Positions 1-6,526 of a DNA stretch of 15,002 nucleotides are shown piece after piece. Each line of letters begins with the position of its first letter. Positions within the stretch are counted from its first letter, which is position 1. Below the pieces are notes generated by a model. It did no database searches, had not been told where the DNA came from, and saw only the letters and a program-made list of their open reading frames with translations. This DNA comes from Competibacteraceae bacterium UBA3908 (lineage in GTDB: Bacteria; Pseudomonadota; Gammaproteobacteria; Competibacterales; Competibacteraceae): NCBI GenBank assembly GCA_002391525.1, contig DGFE01000074.1:1-15002 (forward strand). Reading direction: 5' to 3'. A program made the position numbers and the translations under genes.

Positions 1-19
1 AGATGTGTATAAGAGACAG
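1..19 (+). other. Tn5/Nextera mosaic-end adapter remnant (not genomic)
   Basis: The first 19 bases, AGATGTGTATAAGAGACAG, are exactly the Tn5 mosaic end used in Nextera tagmentation libraries. The same element recurs in reverse complement at 14917-14935. It is library sequence left on the contig end. Genomic sequence starts at about base 20. Confidence 0.97.
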
Positions 20-107
20 CCTCACCACGTTCTGAAGGAACCCAGCCATTCCTTTGCCCCTTACATGGCTTCCTTGCTCCCGCCATCCCAATGAGAGCGA
101 GACAATA

Positions 108-135
108 ATTATAATCCAACCAATGCCTCTGGCAA
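108..135 (-). promoter_or_regulatory. Putative sigma70 promoter directed left, off the contig
   Basis: On the minus strand a TTGCCA box (135-130) is followed after 16 bases by a perfect TATAAT (113-108). The -35 box differs from TTGACA at one position and the spacing is near the optimum. The predicted transcript would start near 101 and run leftward. Downstream, an AAGGGG (62-57) lies 7 bases before an ATG (49-47) that stays open for ten codons (MAGFLQNVVR) to the genomic end. A second ATG at 86-84 is also open to the end but lacks a clear ribosome site. AT-rich DNA produces such matches by chance, so this is a prediction only. Confidence 0.45.
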
Positions 136-200
136 GAGGTCTTTCAAGATTTTTTCATCGAACTCTACAATTTCTTGGCCCATGGGCGCTCAATCGAAAC

Positions 201-228
201 AAAAATCGATTTAAGATTTTGAATCTTA
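201..228 (-). terminator. Weak possible intrinsic terminator after the epimerase gene
   Basis: On the minus strand, 26 bases past the epimerase stop, a 7-bp perfect inverted repeat (212-218 with 222-228, loop of 3) is followed 6 bases later by a run of five T (205-201 read on the minus strand). The stem is almost all A-T pairs, so it would be thermodynamically weak. The position fits a terminator for the leftward epimerase transcript. Confidence 0.3.
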
Positions 229-253
229 TTTAAAATATAAAAACCGCGTCACA

Positions 254-1192
254 TCAGTTTTCCAGCGCCAGTTCGCGCAAGCCCTGGGTGAAGGGGGTGC
301 GGGCGTCGAACCGCAGCATATCCCGTAGCAGGGCGGGATCGCCCAACGAATGCCGAATGTCGCCGATCCGGGCGGCAGCATACTCGGCCGGTGGCGCGCC
401 TGGAAACAGTTCCCGGTAGATCGCCAACACCCGGTTCAGGGAAACCGCGCGACCGGTGCAGACGTTGTAGCGTCCGCTGACGATCTCCGTAGCGAGCAGG
501 GCCTCGCCATTGGCCCGCGCCACGTCTCGCACCGAGACGAAATCCCGCGTCTGTTCGCCATCCCCATAAACGGTCACCGGCAGGCCACGCCGAAACCGGT
601 CGGTAAAGATGGACAGTACCCCCGAGTAGGGCGAGCCCGGATCCTGGCGTGGCCCGTAAACATTGAAATAGCGCAAGCAAACGGCTTCCAGTCCGTAACT
701 GGCCGCGTAGCCCAGCAGCATGACCTCGGCGGCCAGCTTGGCGGCGGCATACGGGGACTGTGGTTGTGGCGTTACCGATTCCCGGTTGGGCAGCGCGGCG
801 GTCGTGCCGTATACGGCGGCGGAGGACGCGAAAACCAAGCGTTTGCACTCAAATTCCAGACATAGCCGGGCAAGACCGTCAGCGGTAGCCAGGTTGAGGC
901 GGTAATTGAGCGCGGGATCACGAAAGCTTTCGGGAACGCTCACCAGCGCCGCGAGATGCAGCACGCCAGCAAAGCGATGTTGCTCGAACAAGGCGCGCAT
1001 CGTCGTTTCATCGCCGGCGTCGGCGAGCGCCCATTCGAAATGGGGCGACAAGCGCGCGACGGCCAGATTTTCCAGATGGCCGGTCCGCAGGTTGTCGACT
1101 CCGACTACCCGACATCCCCGCTCGAGCAACCATTCCACGGAATGACTGCCGATGAAACCAGCTGCGCCGGTCACCAGATAAGTTTGCGCCAT
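254..1192 (-). CDS. NAD-dependent sugar epimerase/dehydratase (GalE-like, SDR family)
   Basis: The 312-residue protein is an extended short-chain dehydrogenase/reductase, most like UDP-glucose 4-epimerases and related nucleotide-sugar epimerases. Visible features are the N-terminal nucleotide-binding motif TGAAGFIG (G9, G12, G15), the FASSAAVYG segment placing a serine at 124, and the catalytic pair in SPYAAAK (Y148, K152). The segment LRYFNVYGPRQ (173-183) is the usual substrate-domain hallmark. Length is slightly below E. coli GalE (338). The ATG at 1192 has a GGAGGGC ribosome site at 1204-1198. It is transcribed divergently from the lipid A acyltransferase across 74 bases. Inferred role: making a nucleotide sugar for the neighbouring glycosyltransferases. 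The exact substrate (UDP-Glc, UDP-GlcNAc, UDP-glucuronate and so on) cannot be read from the sequence. Confidence 0.9.
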   Translation of the reverse strand: MAQTYLVTGAAGFIGSHSVEWLLERGCRVVGVDNLRTGHLENLAVARLSPHFEWALADAGDETTMRALFEQHRFAGVLHLAALVSVPESFRDPALNYRLNLATADGLARLCLEFECKRLVFASSAAVYGTTAALPNRESVTPQPQSPYAAAKLAAEVMLLGYAASYGLEAVCLRYFNVYGPRQDPGSPYSGVLSIFTDRFRRGLPVTVYGDGEQTRDFVSVRDVARANGEALLATEIVSGRYNVCTGRAVSLNRVLAIYRELFPGAPPAEYAAARIGDIRHSLGDPALLRDMLRFDARTPFTQGLRELALEN

Positions 1193-1251
1193 GTGCTGCC
1201 CTCCACGTCTGCGACCGGAAACGGATAGATGCCTGCCAAGCTTGAACTGTT

Positions 1252-1257
1252 TACAAT
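1252..1257 (+). promoter_or_regulatory. Possible -10 element just upstream of lpxL
   Basis: TACAAT at 1252-1257 matches the sigma70 -10 consensus at five of six positions. It lies only 9 bases before the lpxL ATG (1267), so a transcript starting 6-7 bases past it would be nearly leaderless. No good -35 box is seen at the usual spacing. This is a tentative assignment within the 74-base divergent intergenic region 1193-1266. Confidence 0.3.
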
Positions 1258-1266
1258 ATCGACTTT

Positions 1267-2214
1267 ATGGATGATCGTCCAATCGTGACCACACGCAGCC
1301 GACTGTTTAAATGGGATTGGCTGGCGCCGCGTTACTGGCCAGTCTGGCTGGGGCTGGGCCTCATGAAACTCATGGCTACGCTGCCGTTTCGCTGGCAATT
1401 GACCGTGGGTGGACAAATCGGCCGCTGGCTCGGCAACGTCGCTCGACGGCGGCGGCGCATCGCCGAAATCAATCTGGATTTGTGCTTCCCCGACCTGTCG
1501 CCGGACCAGCGAGCCGCGCTGTTGGAACAGCACTTCGCCGCGCTGGGCATCGGCCTGTTCGAAACGGCCATGGCCTGGTGGGCGCCGGATGAGAAGCTGC
1601 GGGGTCTGGCGCGAGTCGTGGGCGCGGAGCATCTGGAGCGGGCGCTGGCCCGTGGTAAGGGCGTGCTGCTGATGACCGGCCATTTCACCACGCTGGAACT
1701 GGGCGCTCGCTTCATCACTTGGCAGCACCCCTTTCATGCGATGTACCGCCCGCACAAAAATCGGCTGTATGAAGCCGTGATGCGCCGCGAACGCGAACGC
1801 CGCTCGAGATTGCCGCCGCTGGCGCGCGAGGACGTTCGCGGCCTGCTGCGCGCCTTCAAACGGGGGCAGGCGGTCTGGTATGCCCCCGATCAGAATCACG
1901 GCATCCGCAACAGCGTCTTCGCGCCATTTTTCGGCGTGCCGGCCTGCACCATCACGGCCACCTCGCGGCTGGCGGCGCTGAGCGGCGCGGCGGTGGTGCC
2001 CTACTTTCCCAGGCGGCTGCCGGGCGCAGCCGGTTATGAAGTCGTCATCCTGCCGGCGCTGGAAAATTTTCCGAGCGAGAGCGTCGAAGCCGACACCCGG
2101 CGGGTCAACGAACTGCTGGAGCAGCATATCCGCCAGGCCCCCGAGCAGTACCTCTGGGTGCATCGCCGTTTCAAGACCCGCCCACCGGGCGAGCCTGGTG
2201 TGTACAACCTCTGA
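1267..2214 (+). CDS. lpxL: Lipid A biosynthesis acyltransferase (LpxL/HtrB family)
   Basis: This 315-residue protein belongs to the late lipid A acyltransferases, which move an acyl chain from acyl-ACP onto a Kdo-lipid A precursor at the inner face of the cytoplasmic membrane. Seen in the sequence: a hydrophobic N-terminal anchor (about 24-41), the family HxxxxE motif as GHFTTLE (H139, E144), a WYAPDQN segment (204-210), FFGVPA (221-226), and the C-terminal YLWVHRRFKTRP (295-306) typical of LpxL. Length matches the usual ~305 residues. LpxM-type specificity cannot be excluded. No clear Shine-Dalgarno precedes the ATG at 1267, and the reading frame is closed upstream by a TGA at 1243, so the start is either this ATG or a downstream GTG at 1285. 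It is followed after 15 bases by the GT9 gene, suggesting a two-gene operon. Confidence 0.92.
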   Translation: MDDRPIVTTRSRLFKWDWLAPRYWPVWLGLGLMKLMATLPFRWQLTVGGQIGRWLGNVARRRRRIAEINLDLCFPDLSPDQRAALLEQHFAALGIGLFETAMAWWAPDEKLRGLARVVGAEHLERALARGKGVLLMTGHFTTLELGARFITWQHPFHAMYRPHKNRLYEAVMRRERERRSRLPPLAREDVRGLLRAFKRGQAVWYAPDQNHGIRNSVFAPFFGVPACTITATSRLAALSGAAVVPYFPRRLPGAAGYEVVILPALENFPSESVEADTRRVNELLEQHIRQAPEQYLWVHRRFKTRPPGEPGVYNL

Positions 2215-2229
2215 ACCCGGATCGCCCTC

Positions 2230-3288
2230 ATGCCGTATAGCGCCGATCTGCCGGCCAATCCCGCCATCCGCCGCATTCTGGTCATCAAATGGAGCGCCAT
2301 GGGGGATGTGATCATCGCCACCGCGCTGTTCGAGGATATCGCCCGGGCATTTCCGGATCGGGAAATCGATCTCAACACGCTCCCCGCCTGGCAAGGTCTC
2401 TTCGAGCAGGATGGCCGATTTCAGCGCGTTTTCGCCGTTGATCTGCGCGGCTCGCGCCAAGGTATTCATGGGATGACCGAGTGGCTGCGGCAGGTGCGGG
2501 CACGGCGCTACGACTTGGCTATCGACTTGCAATGCAACGACCGCTCGCGACTGCTGCTTGGCCTGCTGGGGTTGACCGGGCACCGAATCCCCTACCGCCT
2601 CGGCAATCGCCAGCGGTTTCCTTACAACATCGCGCCCGCCGAACCGCCCAAACCGGTCCATACCATCACCCGCAGCCGCGCCGCTCTTCGAGCCGGCGGC
2701 ATCCCGGCAACCACGCCTCGACCGGTGCTCCACATCTCCGACCACAACCGCGTCCGGGTCCGAGCGCTCATGGAACGCCATGGGTTGCAACCGGATCGTT
2801 ATGCGGTTTTTCTGCCCGGCTGCAATGCCAGCGGTCATTTGAAGCGCTGGGGCGCCGTCCGCTACGCCGCGCTGGCGAACCAACTGCATCGGGAAGGTCT
2901 AAAGCGGATCGCGCTGGTCGGCGGGCCGGACGAACAGGACGAATGCCAGCGCATCGCCGCAGCCTGTGGCCCCTGGCTGGTGAATCTGTGTGGACAGACC
3001 GGGATTCTCGACATTCCGCCGCTGTGCGAACCGGCGCGTTTCATCGTGGCCAACGACACCGGCACCGCGCACCTGGCCGCCGCCACGCCCGCCCCGATGC
3101 TGGTGCTCTGCGGCCCGACCGATCCGCGCCGGGTGAAACCCCTGGGGAATAACGTGACCGCATTGCAAGCCGATTTACCCTGCATCAACTGCTACCGCAA
3201 GACCTGTTCGCATCACAGTTGCATGGCCATGCTGACGCCGCCGCTGGTATGGCGACGCCTGCGGGACCTGGAGCGCGAAGCTGGATGA
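2230..3288 (+). CDS. GT9 glycosyltransferase (ADP-heptose:LPS heptosyltransferase family)
   Basis: The 352-residue protein has the GT-B architecture of family 9. The N-terminal Rossmann half begins RRILVIKWSAMGDVIIATAL, where G25-D26 correspond to the conserved acceptor-side GD of WaaC/WaaF. The C-terminal half has the LPGCNASGHLKRW nucleotide-sugar loop (195-207) and the family signature VANDTGTAHLAAA (273-285; D276, G278, H281). A cysteine cluster follows at C318, C321, C326 and C331, seen in a subset of GT9 proteins. It probably adds heptose or a related sugar to the LPS inner core in the cytoplasm. The call as heptosyltransferase I, II or III is not possible from sequence alone. It lies 15 bases after lpxL with only a weak ribosome site (GGA at 2219) and ends 28 bases from the convergent GT2 gene. 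Confidence 0.88.
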   Translation: MPYSADLPANPAIRRILVIKWSAMGDVIIATALFEDIARAFPDREIDLNTLPAWQGLFEQDGRFQRVFAVDLRGSRQGIHGMTEWLRQVRARRYDLAIDLQCNDRSRLLLGLLGLTGHRIPYRLGNRQRFPYNIAPAEPPKPVHTITRSRAALRAGGIPATTPRPVLHISDHNRVRVRALMERHGLQPDRYAVFLPGCNASGHLKRWGAVRYAALANQLHREGLKRIALVGGPDEQDECQRIAAACGPWLVNLCGQTGILDIPPLCEPARFIVANDTGTAHLAAATPAPMLVLCGPTDPRRVKPLGNNVTALQADLPCINCYRKTCSHHSCMAMLTPPLVWRRLRDLEREAG

Positions 3289-3316
3289 TTCGCCGGGAAA
3301 TCCGCGCTGGCTGGGA

Positions 3317-4162
3317 TCAGGACGAATCGGCGGGATGGGACGAGGATTGCCGGTACTCACCCGGCAGCGGAGGCGCGCCGTCCGGCAGCAGTCGGGTTCC
3401 ATGCTTGGCGAACTGGCCGTGTTCGTACAGCTTGGCGTATTTGAGAAAGACGTAGAAGGCCGCGATCACCGAATTGATGAATCCCGCCCAACCGTTCAGA
3501 ACGTTGCGCTTGAACAGGTAGCTGCGCACGAAGAACAGCGGCGGGTACAGCACCATGATCAGGACGATTCCCCAACGCCGTTTCTCGAGCTTGTCGGCCA
3601 GCAGTCCGGTGGAATAGGCGTTGATTTTCTCAACCTTGGTGTGAATATCGGTCTCGCCGTAATGGTACAGAGGCGCCCTGAGGCGGGCGACGCGACCTTG
3701 TACCTTGGGCGCGGCGTGGACCGGCAGATCATCGATGTCGCCCTTGCGCTTGTCGAACAGGCGCAGGAAATGGTTCATCCGGGTAGCCGAACTGTACATA
3801 CGCCAAAACAACTGTTCCTGGCGCGGAATTTCGTAGCCGTCGGCGGTGGGGCCGCGTTCCAGCAACCGCCGGATTTCGGTCTGGAGGGCGGGCGACAGCG
3901 CCTCGTCGGCGTCCAGCAGCAGTACCCAATCGTGGGTGGTCGCCGCCAGCGCCAGGCGCTTTTGCGGGCCGTAGCCCATGAACGCGTGTTGGGTGAGCCG
4001 CGCGCCATAACGACCGGCGATGGCCAGCGTCTCGTCGCTGCTGAACGAGTCCAGCACCACGATTTCGTCGGCCCACTTGATGCTTTCCAGACAGGCCGCT
4101 AAGGTGCGGCCATTGTTGTACGTCGTGACGAATACTGAAAGCCGGGTTCGGTCGGTCATCAA
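3317..4162 (-). CDS. GT2 glycosyltransferase, WaaE/KdtX-like (LPS core)
   Basis: The 281-residue protein is an inverting family 2 (GT-A) glycosyltransferase. The N-terminus reads LSVFVTTYNN and continues through IKWADEIVVLDSFSSDET (28-45). The metal-binding DxD is LLLDADE with D84 and D86. The segment GYGPQKRLAL (63-72) is typical of the WaaE/KdtX branch, which transfers glucose onto the LPS inner core. Two hydrophobic segments (about 197-213 and 226-241) near the C-terminus suggest membrane association, also usual in this branch. The start is ambiguous between two adjacent ATGs (4162 or 4159), with an in-frame TGA two codons upstream of the first. It is divergent from the GT4 gene across 101 bases and convergent with the GT9 gene. 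Confidence 0.88.
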   Translation of the reverse strand: MMTDRTRLSVFVTTYNNGRTLAACLESIKWADEIVVLDSFSSDETLAIAGRYGARLTQHAFMGYGPQKRLALAATTHDWVLLLDADEALSPALQTEIRRLLERGPTADGYEIPRQEQLFWRMYSSATRMNHFLRLFDKRKGDIDDLPVHAAPKVQGRVARLRAPLYHYGETDIHTKVEKINAYSTGLLADKLEKRRWGIVLIMVLYPPLFFVRSYLFKRNVLNGWAGFINSVIAAFYVFLKYAKLYEHGQFAKHGTRLLPDGAPPLPGEYRQSSSHPADSS

Positions 4163-4263
4163 TCAGCCTGTCGCAAAGGAATTATTCACTCCAGCATGCA
4201 CGCCATCGCTCGTTTACCGCGGATTTCAGCGCGGCGCATCCCTGCCATGCCCCTCGAAAGTTC

Positions 4264-5334
4264 ATGATCGCATCGGCTCACATTGTCGGCGGCGAAGCGC
4301 TGGGCGGGGCCGAACTGTTTTACGTCAGGCTGGTCAACGCCCTGCAAGCGCGTGATCATTCCGTGCTGGCCATCACGGTGGCCGGCAGCCGCATAGCGGC
4401 CCGCTTGCGCGCGGAAACCCCCCAGGTTCACATTCCCATGCGGGGCGTCGGCGACCTGCTGTCCCGCTGGCGGATCGGGCAGGCGCTGCGCGAGCGCCAG
4501 CCAGATATCGTCCAGACCTACATGGGCCGGGCCACGCGGCTCACTCATCTGCCACCGGGCCGCCGGCCAATCCATCTCGCCCGCCTGGGCGGCTATTACG
4601 ACCCGCGCGGCTACCGGCACGCCCACGCCTGGGTGGTGGCCAGTCCGGGAATTCGCGAGCATCTGCTCCGCCACGGCTTTCCCGCCAACCGGATTTTCCA
4701 CATCGGCAACTTTGTCGCGCCCTGCCCTCCCAGCCCGCCAGCCGATTCCCAGCAGTTGCGGCGCGAATTGGCCATCCCCGCCGAGGCATTGATCGTGACC
4801 GCCGTGGGCCGCCTGCATCCGGTCAAGGGTTTCGACAATCTGCTCAAGGCGTTCGCGAGCGTCCCCCCCTGCACTCACGACCGGCCGGTCTATCTGGTCG
4901 TGGTCGGCGACGGGCCGCTGGCGACGCGGCTCCCGCGCTACGCCGAACAGCTCGGCATCAGCGACCGGGTGCGCTGGCCCGGCTGGCGCGACGATGCCGG
5001 ACGCTTTCAGCAACTGGCCGATCTGTGCGTCTGCTCCTCCCGGCAGGAAGGCATGGGCAACGTCATCCTGGAAGCGTGGGCGCGCAGCCGCGCCGTGCTG
5101 TCCACCCGCGCCCAAGGGCCGGTGGACACCATCACCGACCGCGAGAACGGCTGGCTGGTCCCCATCGGCGATCCGGCGGCCCTCGCGGCGGCGCTGGAAT
5201 TATTGCTCCGGGAAGACTCGCTGCGCCAACGGATTGCCGTCAATGGTAATCATACACTGATGGCCCAGTACGGCGAGGAAGCCATCGTCAATGCCTATCT
5301 TGATCTGTATGACCGGTTGCTGGCGGCGGGATAG
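4264..5334 (+). CDS. GT4 glycosyltransferase (GT-B fold)
   Basis: The 356-residue retaining glycosyltransferase shows the family 4 N-terminus with a glycine-rich acceptor loop (GGEALGGAELFYVRLVNAL, 9-27). The donor-binding VGRLHPVKGFDNLLKAF (181-197) and VVVGDGP (212-218) follow, then the EX7E motif in QEGMGNVILEAW (E262, E270). Length is normal for the family. No in-frame ATG, GTG or TTG was found in the 101-base gap upstream, so the ATG at 4264 is the best start despite a poor ribosome site. Its last 47 bases overlap the 3' end of the convergent O-antigen-ligase gene. It probably adds a hexose or hexosamine to the LPS core. Donor and acceptor are unknown. Confidence 0.88.
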   Translation: MIASAHIVGGEALGGAELFYVRLVNALQARDHSVLAITVAGSRIAARLRAETPQVHIPMRGVGDLLSRWRIGQALRERQPDIVQTYMGRATRLTHLPPGRRPIHLARLGGYYDPRGYRHAHAWVVASPGIREHLLRHGFPANRIFHIGNFVAPCPPSPPADSQQLRRELAIPAEALIVTAVGRLHPVKGFDNLLKAFASVPPCTHDRPVYLVVVGDGPLATRLPRYAEQLGISDRVRWPGWRDDAGRFQQLADLCVCSSRQEGMGNVILEAWARSRAVLSTRAQGPVDTITDRENGWLVPIGDPAALAAALELLLREDSLRQRIAVNGNHTLMAQYGEEAIVNAYLDLYDRLLAAG

Positions 5335-6526
5335 CCTCATCGCGGTGCGACTGGCCGAGATAGATCAATCCGCCCAGGCAGACGAAGAAATAGCACGCGA
5401 ATTGGCGGGAGGTATAAGTGAAGCTCAGCAGGCCGGCGGTGATGATGGCCAGCGCCGCGGCCAACAGAACGCCGGCGCGCTGGCGGTCTCCGACGGACAG
5501 CCGCGGCCAGTCTCGGGCCAAGCGCCCGAACACGGTACCGACCAGCGCCACCAGCAAACCGACTCCCAAAATCCCGGTTTCATACCAGGCGTCCATCAAA
5601 ATGTTGTGCAGATGCCTGACCTCCAGCCGCCTGTCGCCGATCTGGAAATCCAGGATTTCCCGGGCATGGACGCCATTGCCGATGCCCACCCCCAGCCACG
5701 GCCGCGGCGGTGGATGTTCCAGCGCCTGTCGCCACAGGATGGTGCGCCCCGCGGTAAAGGCATCCAGGGGATGGTCGGGGTCCAGCTCGGACTTGCGGAA
5801 CGGACCGATGTTGGCGACGACGCCAATCGTCAACACCAACCCGGCGAACAGCGCGATCCAGCGCAGCCGCCAATTCAGCACCGCCCAGCAGAAGGTGGCC
5901 AACGATACGATCAATCCCAGCAGCGCCGCCCGTCCTTCCGAAATCACCACATAGGCCAAGGTTACGGCGACGATTCCGGCCATGGCCGGGTATCGCCGGC
6001 GGCCGCCGCGCCACCACACCCACCCCAGCAGAAACGGCAGCAAAAAGGGTAGATTGTCCTCCTTGAGCTGCGTGGCCGGGCTGAAAGGCTGGCCGGAGCC
6101 GCCGAGCCAGTAGTAGGGCAGCAGCCCATACAGTCCGGCCAGCGTCAGCCCACCGAACAGGGCCACGGCATCGAACAAACGACCGGGATGCGCGGCGGAC
6201 TCCCGCAGGGCCGCCTGCGTCAGCAGCAAGGCCAGGCTTTGCGCCGCGAATTCCCCCCAGATCCGCAGACCGCGCACCGGGTCGACCGAGCCCGGCACCC
6301 CCAGCAGAAAAACGCCCAGCAGCGCCAGATACAGCACGGTGATGGTACGGTTCAACCGGTCTCGCCGACTCCAAAGACTGAGCAACCCCCACAGGGCATA
6401 TACGCCCGCGAACGTATTGGACAAGGCCCGCCCACCGACCTGAGTCAGCGGCAACACCGCCGGCAGCAGCCAGCCTCGTCGGAAAAAGGCTTCCTGGAGG
6501 GCGTCATACCGTATCGCGATCTTCAT
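5288..6526 (-). CDS. O-antigen ligase / Wzy-family polytopic membrane protein
   Basis: The 412-residue protein is strongly hydrophobic, with about ten predicted membrane segments, and matches the Wzy_C (O-antigen ligase/polymerase) family. Seen: EGRAALLGL (197-205) with the conserved Arg199, AGRTILWRQAL (259-269), and the periplasmic-loop signature HLHNILMDAWYETGILG (305-321; H305, H307, E316) before the last helices. WaaL ligases join undecaprenyl-PP-linked O-antigen to lipid A-core at the periplasmic face. Wzy polymerases and other ligases share this fold, so the context (LPS core glycosyltransferases, lipid A acyltransferase) is what favours WaaL. Its ATG lies 23 bases inside the preceding GT9 gene, implying translational coupling as the last gene of the leftward array. 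Its 3' end overlaps the convergent GT4 gene by 47 bases. Confidence 0.82.
   Translation of the reverse strand: MKIAIRYDALQEAFFRRGWLLPAVLPLTQVGGRALSNTFAGVYALWGLLSLWSRRDRLNRTITVLYLALLGVFLLGVPGSVDPVRGLRIWGEFAAQSLALLLTQAALRESAAHPGRLFDAVALFGGLTLAGLYGLLPYYWLGGSGQPFSPATQLKEDNLPFLLPFLLGWVWWRGGRRRYPAMAGIVAVTLAYVVISEGRAALLGLIVSLATFCWAVLNWRLRWIALFAGLVLTIGVVANIGPFRKSELDPDHPLDAFTAGRTILWRQALEHPPPRPWLGVGIGNGVHAREILDFQIGDRRLEVRHLHNILMDAWYETGILGVGLLVALVGTVFGRLARDWPRLSVGDRQRAGVLLAAALAIITAGLLSFTYTSRQFACYFFVCLGGLIYLGQSHRDEAIPPPATGHTDQDRH

Larger units (their letters stand above)
20..253. other. AT-rich non-coding region at the left contig end
   Basis: These 234 bases hold no convincing complete gene. Composition drops sharply from the G+C-rich coding DNA: 191-240 contains only 9 G or C in 50 bases. 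The stretch contains a leftward promoter-like sequence at 108-135, a 7-bp AT hairpin at 212-228, a small CCTCT/AGAGG stem at 126-139, and a possible leftward gene start at 49. It therefore looks like an intergenic regulatory region between the epimerase gene and an unseen leftward gene beyond the contig end. Confidence 0.7.

Noticed and set aside
124..155. Plus-strand intrinsic terminator from the CCTCT/AGAGG stem at 126-139 and the T run at 150-155
   Set aside because: The stem is only 5 bp, the T run starts about ten bases after it, and no plus-strand gene ends nearby. The stem also coincides with the -35 box of the leftward promoter.
1171..2889. A 572-codon open frame on the minus strand opposite lpxL and the first GT9 gene
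   Set aside because: It lies antisense to two genes with clear family motifs. The translation is rich in Arg, Gln, Ala and Gly with no recognisable domain, as expected for a codon-bias shadow in high-G+C DNA.
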